A DNA stretch of 64,000 bases, from contig NZ_CANMRY010000001.1 of assembly GCF_947500405.1 (NCBI RefSeq), positions 1 to 64,000 of the forward strand. Reading direction: 5' to 3'. Numbering within the stretch: the first letter of the stretch is position 1; every line of letters begins with the position of its first letter. The notes beneath the pieces are model-generated. The model was not told where the DNA came from and made no database searches. It saw nothing but the letters and a program-made list of their open reading frames with translations. Shown piece after piece: positions 56,677 to 63,535 of the stretch. The DNA is from an uncultured Maribacter sp. GTDB taxonomy: Bacteria > Bacteroidota > Bacteroidia > Flavobacteriales > Flavobacteriaceae. Position numbers and translations under genes: made by a program.

Positions 56677-57261
56677 ATGAAAAACTACAAGCTACAAATA
56701 CAAGATTATTTAAACAGGTTTGTTCCATTTTCAGACAGCGAAATAGATATAATCTATAAAAGCCTAGTACTTAAAACTTATAAGAAAAAAAGCTTCTTAT
56801 TAGAACAAAATTCAATTTGTCTTTACAATTACTTTGTTTGCAAAGGATTAATTAGATCATATACGACAAATTCTGCTGGAGAAGAAAAAACTAGTCAATT
56901 TGCTATAGAAAATTGGTGGGTAACTAGTATGGAGAGTTTTATTAAAGAAAAACCTTCTTTTAATACCATACAAGCCATTGAGGAAACTACTGCCTTATGC
57001 TTAGATAAAAGCACTTTAAATAGTTTGTATACTAAAGTTCCCAAACTAGAACGTTGCTTTAGAATAATTACAGAGAATATGCTTATTGCTATTTTACGAA
57101 AAGATGAAATTTTCATGAAGCTCAATAGCAAAGAAAGGTATTTAGGCTTTGTAAAGAAAAACCCAACTTTTATGCAACGAGTACCACAATATATGGTCGC
57201 CTCCTATTTAGGTATTACTCCTGAGTATCTTAGTGAATTAAAAAAAACAATGCATCAGTAA
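56677..57261 (+). CDS. Crp/Fnr-family regulator 1
   Basis: 194 aa. cNMP-binding-like beta roll (about 20-115; YFVCKGLIRSYTTNSAGEEK) and a short C-terminal helix-turn-helix (QRVPQYMVASYLGITPEYLS). It lacks the Fe-S Cys set of FNR; the group is the small flavobacterial Crp type, often cAMP-independent. Shares the upstream region with small gene A and its operator. The stop codon lies inside the conserved edge of interspersed element copy 2 (AGTAAA at 57257). Confidence 0.88.
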   Translation: MKNYKLQIQDYLNRFVPFSDSEIDIIYKSLVLKTYKKKSFLLEQNSICLYNYFVCKGLIRSYTTNSAGEEKTSQFAIENWWVTSMESFIKEKPSFNTIQAIEETTALCLDKSTLNSLYTKVPKLERCFRIITENMLIAILRKDEIFMKLNSKERYLGFVKKNPTFMQRVPQYMVASYLGITPEYLSELKKTMHQ

Positions 57262-57356
57262 AAAACCTCGGAGCAAGACCGAAAGGTATTAGAAAGAAAA
57301 TTAGCATTGATTTCGACGCAAGTGTTGGAGCATTTAAATCTCGATTATCGAGTAAA
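57257..57356 (+). repeat. Three-hairpin interspersed element, copy 2
   Basis: Same order as copy 1: AGTAAA, CCTCGG..CCG-AA-AGG (57266-57287), core ATTAGCATTGATTT, GACGCAAGTGTTGG, CTCGATTATCGAG (57340-57352), AGTAAA. It starts over the stop codon of the Crp/Fnr gene. Confidence 0.83.
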
Positions 57357-57436
57357 TATTTCTTAAGAAATCCTAAGAAGTTATAGCTAGTGCACTTTCT
57401 AATTTTGTTATCTCTAATTAAATAATAATAATAATA

Positions 57437-57889
57437 ATGGAAAGAATTACCTATCAAGATATTCCAGATGGAATGTTTCAAAAACTAAAAAATATTGAAG
57501 ATTTTATTAATCAATCACCTCTTAACGAGTCTTTATTAAAATTAATTAAACTACGCGTTTCTCAAATTAACGGATGCGCCTATTGTGTAGATATGCATTA
57601 TAAAGAACTAAAACACATAAACGAAACAGAACTCCGTTTATCTTCTTTAGTGGTATGGAAAGAAACACCATATTTTTCAGAAAAAGAAAGGGCTGTTTTA
57701 AATTTTTCGGAAACTTTAACGCAAATAGACAATACACCTATTAATAATGAAATTTATAAAACCTTAGAAGATTATTTTTCTAAATCTGAAATATGCTATA
57801 TAACACTTGCTATTACGCAAATAAATACTTGGAATAGACTTATGAAAACTTTTTTATTTACTCCAGGTAATTATAAAGTTTCATTGTAA
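57437..57889 (+). CDS. AhpD-like carboxymuconolactone decarboxylase family protein
   Basis: 150 aa. Core CMD/AhpD helical domain with the redox pair CAYC in VSQINGCAYCVDMHYKELK (about 42-60), a configuration typical of alkylhydroperoxidase-type reductases; such proteins reduce peroxides or act as disulfide reductants. The ATG at 57437 is the last unit of an (AAT)6 tract at 57421-57438. Follows the Crp/Fnr gene after copy 2 of the repeat. Confidence 0.9.
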   Translation: MERITYQDIPDGMFQKLKNIEDFINQSPLNESLLKLIKLRVSQINGCAYCVDMHYKELKHINETELRLSSLVVWKETPYFSEKERAVLNFSETLTQIDNTPINNEIYKTLEDYFSKSEICYITLAITQINTWNRLMKTFLFTPGNYKVSL

Positions 57890-57943
57890 TCGTAGTATTT
57901 TAAGAAAACAACATGTAATAGAAACTAAAATACTAAAATTAGA

Positions 57944-58153
57944 TTAAGCCAATTTAGCTTTGTTTCTTTTAGTAGTAAAAGTTAAAGCCTTTTTTACTTT
58001 AGCATTTGTTCTTTTATATAAACGTGCAACCTCTGTAGTTTCTGTTACAATTGTTTTTTCTATAGTAACCACTTTAACTTCTTGCGTGTTGTTTTGCGCT
58101 TGTGCAGCTACTGTAATAAAAAGAACAAAAATTAAAGTTAAGATAGTTTTCAT
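57944..58153 (-). CDS. Small secreted protein, member B
   Basis: 69 aa from ATG 58153 (MKTILTLIFVLFITVAAQAQ, signal peptide). The acidic-neutral middle NNTQEVKVVTIEKTIVTETT precedes EVARLYKRTNAKVKKALTF and the basic end TTKRNKAKLA. Its DNA is nearly identical to copies C and D, including about 170 bases upstream; relative to D it lacks four codons (VKTT). Probably exported; no known domain. Convergent with the AhpD-like gene. A longer start at 58186 would spoil the signal peptide. Confidence 0.75.
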   Translation of the reverse strand: MKTILTLIFVLFITVAAQAQNNTQEVKVVTIEKTIVTETTEVARLYKRTNAKVKKALTFTTKRNKAKLA

Positions 58154-58252
58154 GACTTGCGTTTTATATATAATTAAAACGCCCAAAGCCGTATACAGCT
58201 AGGTTACAAAACGCTGAAAACCCCTTATTTTTCGGTAATCGACACTAATACA

Positions 58253-58283
58253 GATAAAGTGTAAAAAATGCTCGATAAACGTA
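58253..58283 (-). promoter_or_regulatory. Direct-repeat operator B (LytTR-like)
   Basis: GATAAAGTGT (58253-58262) and GATAAACGTA (58274-58283), 21 bases apart, 100 bases before the start of small gene B. A hairpin GCGTTTTA (58159-58166) / TAAAACGC (58175-58182) lies five bases before the ATG. The duplicated block runs about 57944-58324. Confidence 0.5.
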
Positions 58284-58430
58284 CACACACCTAAAAACCT
58301 CTTATCGAAAGAAAGTGTTTTTAAACGACATTTATAGATTGGATTTTACTTACTTGTTGTATAAAAAAGAATACAGAAATATAATTTTCCTTATCATGTT
58401 ACTATATTTGCTTGCCAAAAAAACTATACT

Positions 58431-59105
58431 ATGAACTATCAGTATTTAAAAAATAAAATCCCTGCATTACTATTATTAGTAACTCTTACATTCCCGGCTT
58501 ATGTACAAAGTCAGGAAAGTAATTTTGGAAATTGGCTTATCTATATTGGAAATAAAAAATTAAATAGTAAATGGAATCTTCATAACGAAGTACAACTAAG
58601 AAGCTATAATGCTATAGGAGATTTAGAACAATTACTACTAAGAACAGGCTTAGGCTACTCGCTTAATGAAAACAAAAATAATATCTTATTAGGCTATGGC
58701 TATATTACTTCTGAAAACTACATAGCTAATACAAATGATAAGTTTACCGTAAATGAGCATCGAATTTTTCAGCAATTTACATCTAAACAAAGTATAGGAA
58801 TTGTTTCAGTTAACCATAGATATAGATTTGAACAGCGTTTTGTTGCTAACGATTTTAAAATGCGTTTCCGATATTTCTTAGCTATTAATGTACCGTTAAG
58901 TAAAGAAAAGGATAAATACTACTTTTCTGCTTATAATGAGATTTTCTTAAATACTAAAACTTCTATTTTTGATAGAAATAGAGTTTATGCAGGTCTTGGA
59001 TATAAAATAAACAAAAACATACGTCTAGAAGCTGGTTACATGAATCAGTTTTTTGAAACTACTAGCCGCGATCAGTTTAATATTATAAGCTTTGTTAATT
59101 TTTAA
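58431..59105 (+). CDS. DUF2490 outer-membrane barrel-like protein
   Basis: 224 aa with a signal peptide (about 1-28, after TFPAYVQSQ). The family motif starts at NFGNWLIYIGNKKLNSKWNL and continues with repeated amphipathic strands (HNEVQLRSYNAIGDLEQLLL, HRYRFEQRFVANDFKMRFRY). Predicted outer-membrane barrel of about ten strands, function unknown. A TATATTTG -7 element is at 58403-58410. Divergent from small gene B. Confidence 0.85.
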   Translation: MNYQYLKNKIPALLLLVTLTFPAYVQSQESNFGNWLIYIGNKKLNSKWNLHNEVQLRSYNAIGDLEQLLLRTGLGYSLNENKNNILLGYGYITSENYIANTNDKFTVNEHRIFQQFTSKQSIGIVSVNHRYRFEQRFVANDFKMRFRYFLAINVPLSKEKDKYYFSAYNEIFLNTKTSIFDRNRVYAGLGYKINKNIRLEAGYMNQFFETTSRDQFNIISFVNF

Positions 59106-59116
59106 GAATAGTACGT

Positions 59117-59608
59117 TTGATTCCAAGAATAGAAATTAGTAAAGACAAGAAACTAATTGGCAAACAATTAAAAATGTCTTTGGTAGATAATAAAACCCCT
59201 ACACTATGGAAAAGTTTTATGCAGCAAAGAAAAGAGATTTCTAATATAGTAAACGCTGCTTTATATTCTATTCAGGTTTATGATGCCTCATTAGATTTTA
59301 AAAACTTTAATCCGCATACAGTTTTTACCAAATGGGCTGCTGCCGAAGTAACAGATTATAATGCTATACCAAATGCAATGGAATCTTTTATTTTACCAGG
59401 AGGTATGTATGCCGTTTTTATTCATAAAGGAAAAACAAGCGACTTTCCTAAAACCATGCAATACATATTTGGTACTTGGCTACCGCAATCTAAATATAAT
59501 TTAGACCAAAGACCACATTTTGAAATACTATGCGAAAAGTACAAAAACAATTCTGAGGATTCTGAAGAAGAAGTTTGGATACCTATTAAAGATAAAGTCT
59601 TAAGCTAA
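59117..59608 (+). CDS. GyrI-like small-molecule-binding protein
   Basis: 163 aa from TTG 59117 (no ATG is available; relatives begin with the same PRIEI segment). GyrI-like/AraC effector-binding fold: LIGKQLKMSLVDN, AALYSIQVYD, KWAAAEV, FILPGGMYAVFIHKGKTSDF and FEILCEKYK. No DNA-binding domain. Relatives bind small drugs or metabolites. It starts 11 bases after the DUF2490 gene and its end overlaps small gene C by nine bases. Confidence 0.83.
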   Translation: MIPRIEISKDKKLIGKQLKMSLVDNKTPTLWKSFMQQRKEISNIVNAALYSIQVYDASLDFKNFNPHTVFTKWAAAEVTDYNAIPNAMESFILPGGMYAVFIHKGKTSDFPKTMQYIFGTWLPQSKYNLDQRPHFEILCEKYKNNSEDSEEEVWIPIKDKVLS

Positions 59609-59821
59609 TTTTGCTTTGTTTCTTTTAGTAGTAAAAGTTAACGCCTTTTTTACTTTAGAATTTGTTCTTTTATATAAACGTGCAACTTCCGTTTTCTTAA
59701 CTGTAGTTTCTTTTACAATTGTCTTTTCTATAGTAACTACTTTAACTTCTTGCGTGTTGTTTTGTGCTTGTGCAGCTACTCCGATAAAAAGAACAAAAAT
59801 TAAAGTTAAGATAGTTTTCAT
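59600..59821 (-). CDS. Small secreted protein, member C
   Basis: 73 aa from ATG 59821 (MKTILTLIFVLFIGVAAQAQ). Mature part NNTQEVKVVTIEKTIVKETTVKKTEVARLYKRTNSKVKKA, then LTFTTKRNKAKLA. Near-identical to members B and D at DNA and protein level, so recent duplication is likely. Convergent overlap with the GyrI-like gene, nine bases. Unknown function. Confidence 0.75.
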   Translation of the reverse strand: MKTILTLIFVLFIGVAAQAQNNTQEVKVVTIEKTIVKETTVKKTEVARLYKRTNSKVKKALTFTTKRNKAKLA

Positions 59822-59920
59822 GACTTGCGTTTTATATATAATTAAAACGCCCAAAGCCGTATGTAGCTAGGTCATAAAACGCTGAAAACCCCTTATTTTT
59901 CGGTAATCGACACAATTACA

Positions 59921-59951
59921 GATAAAGTGTAAAAAATGCTCGATAAACGTA
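59921..59951 (-). promoter_or_regulatory. Direct-repeat operator C (LytTR-like)
   Basis: GATAAAGTGT (59921-59930) and GATAAACGTA (59942-59951), 21 bases apart, 100 bases before the small gene C start; leader hairpin GCGTTTTA/TAAAACGC at 59827-59850. Also upstream of the divergent Crp/Fnr 2 gene at 60050. Confidence 0.5.
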
Positions 59952-60049
59952 CACACACCTAAAAACCTCTTACCGAAAGAAAGTGCTTTTAATCGGAAAA
60001 TAAGATGCTTTTCTTTTGTGAAAGAAGATAAGATTACTACCTTAAAAAA

Positions 60050-60619
60050 ATGAAAGACAAGATTACTCCTATTATTCACTCCGTAACTCCCCTACCTATT
60101 TCATCTTTAGAGAAAATAAATAAACTGGTTACCTATAGTTTTTTAAAAAAAGGAGAACCAATAACTAAGGTTGGTCAAACTAATAACTCAGAGTACTTTT
60201 TAATTAAAGGTATTTGCAAGAGTTTCCTTTATACACCAGAAGGAGAAGATATAACAATTTCCTTCTTTATGTCTGGCTCTATCTTATCACCAAACACAAC
60301 AAGAAGTTTAGAAGGAAAATCTATATTAAATATAAGTACATTAACAGATGTAGAAATTGCAACAATTGATGCCGACAAGTTAGAAAGATTAATGATTGAA
60401 GATCTAGAAATTAGACATTTTGCAAATACCGTATTAAGGAAAGAACTAATGACAAAAGTTCAAAAAGAAATAGGATTAGCCTCTCTTAAAGGCAAAGACC
60501 GATTAGAACGTCTAAGAAAACAATTTCCTAATATTGAGAATCTTATACCACATACAGATATTGCTTCTTATTTAGGAATAACAACTATTTCTTTAAGCAG
60601 ACTAAGAACACAATCGTAA
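60050..60619 (+). CDS. Crp/Fnr-family regulator 2
   Basis: 189 aa. Beta-roll sensor (about 15-110; FLIKGICKSFLYTPEGEDIT) and C-terminal HTH (PHTDIASYLGITTISLSRLR). Related in layout to regulator 1 at 56677 but clearly a different sequence. No Fe-S Cys cluster. Starts about 100 bases from operator C. Target genes unknown; the neighbouring membrane protein gene follows 68 bases after. Confidence 0.88.
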   Translation: MKDKITPIIHSVTPLPISSLEKINKLVTYSFLKKGEPITKVGQTNNSEYFLIKGICKSFLYTPEGEDITISFFMSGSILSPNTTRSLEGKSILNISTLTDVEIATIDADKLERLMIEDLEIRHFANTVLRKELMTKVQKEIGLASLKGKDRLERLRKQFPNIENLIPHTDIASYLGITTISLSRLRTQS

Positions 60620-60687
60620 CTCTTATCATTTGTTAATGGACACAATTAATTTAAGGATCACTTTTGTTGTGTAATAAAACAAACTTT

Positions 60688-61281
60688 ATGTCATTTTTAA
60701 ACTCCATTCTTTTAAAAACTTCGTCTGTTAAAAAAATAGGTGTCACATTTGTCGCAAGTCACTTTATCTTATTAATAATGATGGTATATACTTTTCCCGT
60801 AATTAATAGCCAAATTGGAACTAAAGCATTTGACCTTCAAAATTTAGGTTATTCTTTATCTACAGCAGAATTAATAATAAGTAAGCTTAATAATGAAACC
60901 ACCAATCTTTACCTATTTCCACAATTAACCCTCTTAGATGTATTTTATCCTTTTCTTTTAGCTTTATTTTTAAGTAGTTTTTTATTTCGTCTTATTAAAA
61001 TTACAAATAGCAGTACTAGAATAACATTTCCTCTTTTGCTCCTTCCTTTTTTAGCTATGGTGTTTGATTATTCTGAAAACATATGCATTATCTTAATGAT
61101 TACAAAGTCTGTGGAAATATCTAAATCTTTTGTTTTACTATCTAGCACACTTACCATCTTAAAAAGCTTACTAACTACTTTTTCATGGATAGCTATTTTA
61201 ATATATGCCATGATGTGGATTAGAATAAAAATCTTGAATAGAAAAGCTAAAACACCTATGGGTAAAACGCAATCTACTTAA
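60688..61281 (+). CDS. Four-helix membrane protein, unknown
   Basis: 197 aa from ATG 60688 (MSFLNSILLKTSSVKKIGVT). Four membrane segments (about 23-45, 85-107, 115-140 and 150-180), an EN motif after the third (DYSENICIILMITKSVE) and a periplasmic loop with NSQIGTKAFDLQNLGYSLST. I do not recognise the family. It lies after Crp/Fnr 2, which may control it. Confidence 0.75.
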   Translation: MSFLNSILLKTSSVKKIGVTFVASHFILLIMMVYTFPVINSQIGTKAFDLQNLGYSLSTAELIISKLNNETTNLYLFPQLTLLDVFYPFLLALFLSSFLFRLIKITNSSTRITFPLLLLPFLAMVFDYSENICIILMITKSVEISKSFVLLSSTLTILKSLLTTFSWIAILIYAMMWIRIKILNRKAKTPMGKTQST

Positions 61282-61316
61282 ACAAGGGTTATATATTATC
61301 CAAATTACTAATAGGG

Positions 61317-61416
61317 AGTAAATAATCTAGAGACAATCCCACTAGGCATTAGAAGAAAAATTAGCATTGATTTAGACGAAAGCGTCGGAGCATTTAAATC
61401 TCGATTATCGAGTAAA
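61317..61416 (+). repeat. Three-hairpin interspersed element, copy 3
   Basis: Same order as copies 1 and 2, with paired base changes: first stem CTAG/CTAG(G) (61327-61346 instead of CCTCG/CGAGG), second stem GACG-AAAG-CGTC (instead of GACG..TGTC), third CTCGATTATCGAG unchanged. Ends two bases before the stop codon of small gene D. Confidence 0.83.
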
Positions 61417-61418
61417 GA

Positions 61419-61640
61419 TTAAGCCAATTTAGCTTTGTTTCTTTTTGTAGTAAATTTTATTGCTTTCTTTACTCTAGCATTAGAACGCTTATACAAACGT
61501 GCAACCTCTGTAGTTTTAACTGTAGTTTCTGTTACAATTGTCTTTTCTATAGTAACTACTTTAACTTCTTGCGTGTTGTTTTGTGCTTGTGCAGCTACTG
61601 TAATAAAAAGAACAAAAATTAAAGTTAAGATAGTTTTCAT
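61419..61640 (-). CDS. Small secreted protein, member D
   Basis: 73 aa from ATG 61640 (MKTILTLIFVLFITVAAQAQ). NNTQEVKVVTIEKTIVTETT VKTTEVARLYKRSNARVKKA IKFTTKRNKAKLA. A third near-identical copy; the C-terminal region differs by a few changes (SNARVKKAIKF). The repeat element copy 3 lies just past its stop. Unknown function. Confidence 0.75.
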   Translation of the reverse strand: MKTILTLIFVLFITVAAQAQNNTQEVKVVTIEKTIVTETTVKTTEVARLYKRSNARVKKAIKFTTKRNKAKLA

Positions 61641-61739
61641 GACTTGCGTTTTATATATAATTAAAACGCCCAAAGCCGTATGCAGCTAGGTTACAAAACG
61701 CTGAAAACCCCTTATTTTTCGGTAACTGACACAAATATG

Positions 61740-61770
61740 GATAAAGTGTAAAAAATGCTCGATAAACGTA
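61740..61770 (-). promoter_or_regulatory. Direct-repeat operator D (LytTR-like)
   Basis: GATAAAGTGT (61740-61749) and GATAAACGTA (61761-61770), 21 bases apart, 100 bases before the small gene D start; leader hairpin GCGTTTTA (61646-61653) / TAAAACGC (61662-61669). No divergent gene here: the M23 gene upstream reads in the same direction. Confidence 0.5.
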
Positions 61771-61818
61771 CACACATCCAAAAACACCTTATCGAAAGAA
61801 AGTGTTTTTAATCGGATT

Positions 61819-62505
61819 CTAAACACCTATAGAAAGTAGTAAATTAGGGTTAGGACAATTCTTAGAATAATACTCTACATCTGCCTTAGAAGATACACCT
61901 GGATAATCTCCAAAATTCCCTTGTAAATCTTTTATAATTTGAAAATGTAAATGAGGAGCATAGTTAACATTAATCTCTGGTGCTCCCATTTCAGCAAGAA
62001 TTTCGCCCTGTTTAAATTCTTTTCCTGTATATAATTCTTCTATGGAAGAAATGGACAAATGTCCATATAAGGTATAAAAGACCTCATTATTTACAGAATG
62101 TTCTAAAATTATAGTTGGTCCATAATCACCTGGGGTAGTATTATTTTTAAAACTGTGTACTTTACCATCAATAGGAGTTACTATAAGTGTACCTATTGGT
62201 GCCCAAACATCTAATCCTAAGTGAATATTTCTAACAAAATCAGATGCACTATTAAAACTAGGTGTATTAGAATATAAATTTCTTTGCTCCAAGTAACCAC
62301 CATAAGCAACTTTTGCTTTCGAAGCAGCTAAAACCGTATCTATATATTCTTGACATCCTGCTGGTGTGGTAATATTGTGGTGTTCAAGACTAGTATTTGA
62401 AACAGATAAATCTAAAGGAGTATATACATCTAAAGAAAATTTAGAATCAATAATAGGTATAGGTTTTTTAGGAATAGTAACTAATATCTTTTCTAAATCT
62501 GTCAT
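61819..62505 (-). CDS. M23-family metallopeptidase-like protein
   Basis: 228 aa. Endopeptidase M23 fold: zinc ligands in HLGLDVWAPIGT (about 93-104), FYTLYGHLS and APHLHFQI (near 187-194). Relatives cut peptidoglycan cross-links or bind without cutting. No signal peptide is seen at this start (MTDLEKILVTIPKKPIPIID), so it may be cytoplasmic or the start may be missed; export by another route is possible. Function uncertain. Confidence 0.88.
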   Translation of the reverse strand: MTDLEKILVTIPKKPIPIIDSKFSLDVYTPLDLSVSNTSLEHHNITTPAGCQEYIDTVLAASKAKVAYGGYLEQRNLYSNTPSFNSASDFVRNIHLGLDVWAPIGTLIVTPIDGKVHSFKNNTTPGDYGPTIILEHSVNNEVFYTLYGHLSISSIEELYTGKEFKQGEILAEMGAPEINVNYAPHLHFQIIKDLQGNFGDYPGVSSKADVEYYSKNCPNPNLLLSIGV

Positions 62506-62626
62506 ATTGTAAACTTAAAACAAGAATAGGTATGTATTAAATTTGATATTAATTTTTAATTAACAACTTTTTAACCCAATACTATTGTAAGGTATTTTAT
62601 CTTTTGAGTACTAAAACAGAAAAAAT

Positions 62627-63313
62627 ATGTCCTTTATAAAATTACTACTAGTATCAACTTCATTTCTTTTTACACTTGGATGCCAATCTAAAATAAAAAA
62701 AGAAATTCCTGTTACACAAGAAATGCAAGAAGTAACAGAAGTAAAACTAACACCCCAAGAATTAAGCGACTATGAAACTGCTTATTTTGCTAGCGGATGT
62801 TTTTGGTGTGTAGAAGCTATTTTTGAAAGTGTAAAAGGAGTTAAAGAAGTAGTATCTGGGTATTCTGGAGGAAAAGAAAAAAACCCAACCTATGAAGATG
62901 TAGGTTATGGAAAAACAACCCATGCAGAAACAGTTGAAATTTTTTATGACCCAAACGTAATTTCTTTTACCGCTTTAGTTCAAGTATTCTTTGGTTCTCA
63001 TGACCCAACTACACTAAACCGTCAAGGGCCAGATAAAGGAACACAATATAGATCTATAGCTTTTTATAAAAATGAAAAAGAGAAAGAAATTATTACCTCT
63101 TATATAAAAGCTTTAAAAGACCAAAATGTATATGATGGTTTACCTATAACAACGGAAGTAACTGCTTTTTCTAAATTTTACAAAGCAGAAGAATACCATC
63201 AAGATTATGAAAAAAGGAATCCTAATAACTCTTATATAAAAAATGTATCTATCCCAAGGCTAAATAGATTTAAAAAGAATTTTGGTGATTTTTTAAAAGA
63301 TAATTCACATTAA
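62627..63313 (+). CDS. msrA: Peptide-methionine (S)-S-oxide reductase, lipoprotein form
   Basis: 228 aa. Lipobox in TLGCQSK (about 19) follows a hydrophobic signal, so the enzyme is lipid-anchored in the envelope. Catalytic GCFWCVEAIFESVKGV (about 57-72), GYSGGKEKNPTYEDVGYGKT, HDPTTLNRQGPDKGTQYRS and YHQDYEKRNP. Repairs oxidised methionine. The usual extra recycling Cys at the C-terminus is absent; only the CFWC pair is present. Confidence 0.95.
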   Translation: MSFIKLLLVSTSFLFTLGCQSKIKKEIPVTQEMQEVTEVKLTPQELSDYETAYFASGCFWCVEAIFESVKGVKEVVSGYSGGKEKNPTYEDVGYGKTTHAETVEIFYDPNVISFTALVQVFFGSHDPTTLNRQGPDKGTQYRSIAFYKNEKEKEIITSYIKALKDQNVYDGLPITTEVTAFSKFYKAEEYHQDYEKRNPNNSYIKNVSIPRLNRFKKNFGDFLKDNSH

Positions 63314-63336
63314 ACTGAATTTTAAAAGTTTTTATA

Positions 63337-63381
63337 AACGCTCCTTTATTATCTAATCTAATAAAGGAGCGTTTTTTTATG
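63337..63381 (+). terminator. Terminator of msrA
   Basis: Long perfect stem AACGCTCCTTTATTA / TAATAAAGGAGCGTT with loop TCTAATC, followed by seven T residues. Confidence 0.93.
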
Positions 63382-63535
63382 AACCTATTTAAAAATAAGA
63401 TTAATACAACTACAAGATGTACTTTATAGATAAAATGTAAAAATTACGCTAATAATTTGTACTTTAGACTAATTAATGTGTACGAACACGGTAAAACTAA
63501 AAACGCTTAAAATAATCAAACAAATTATCTATTTT

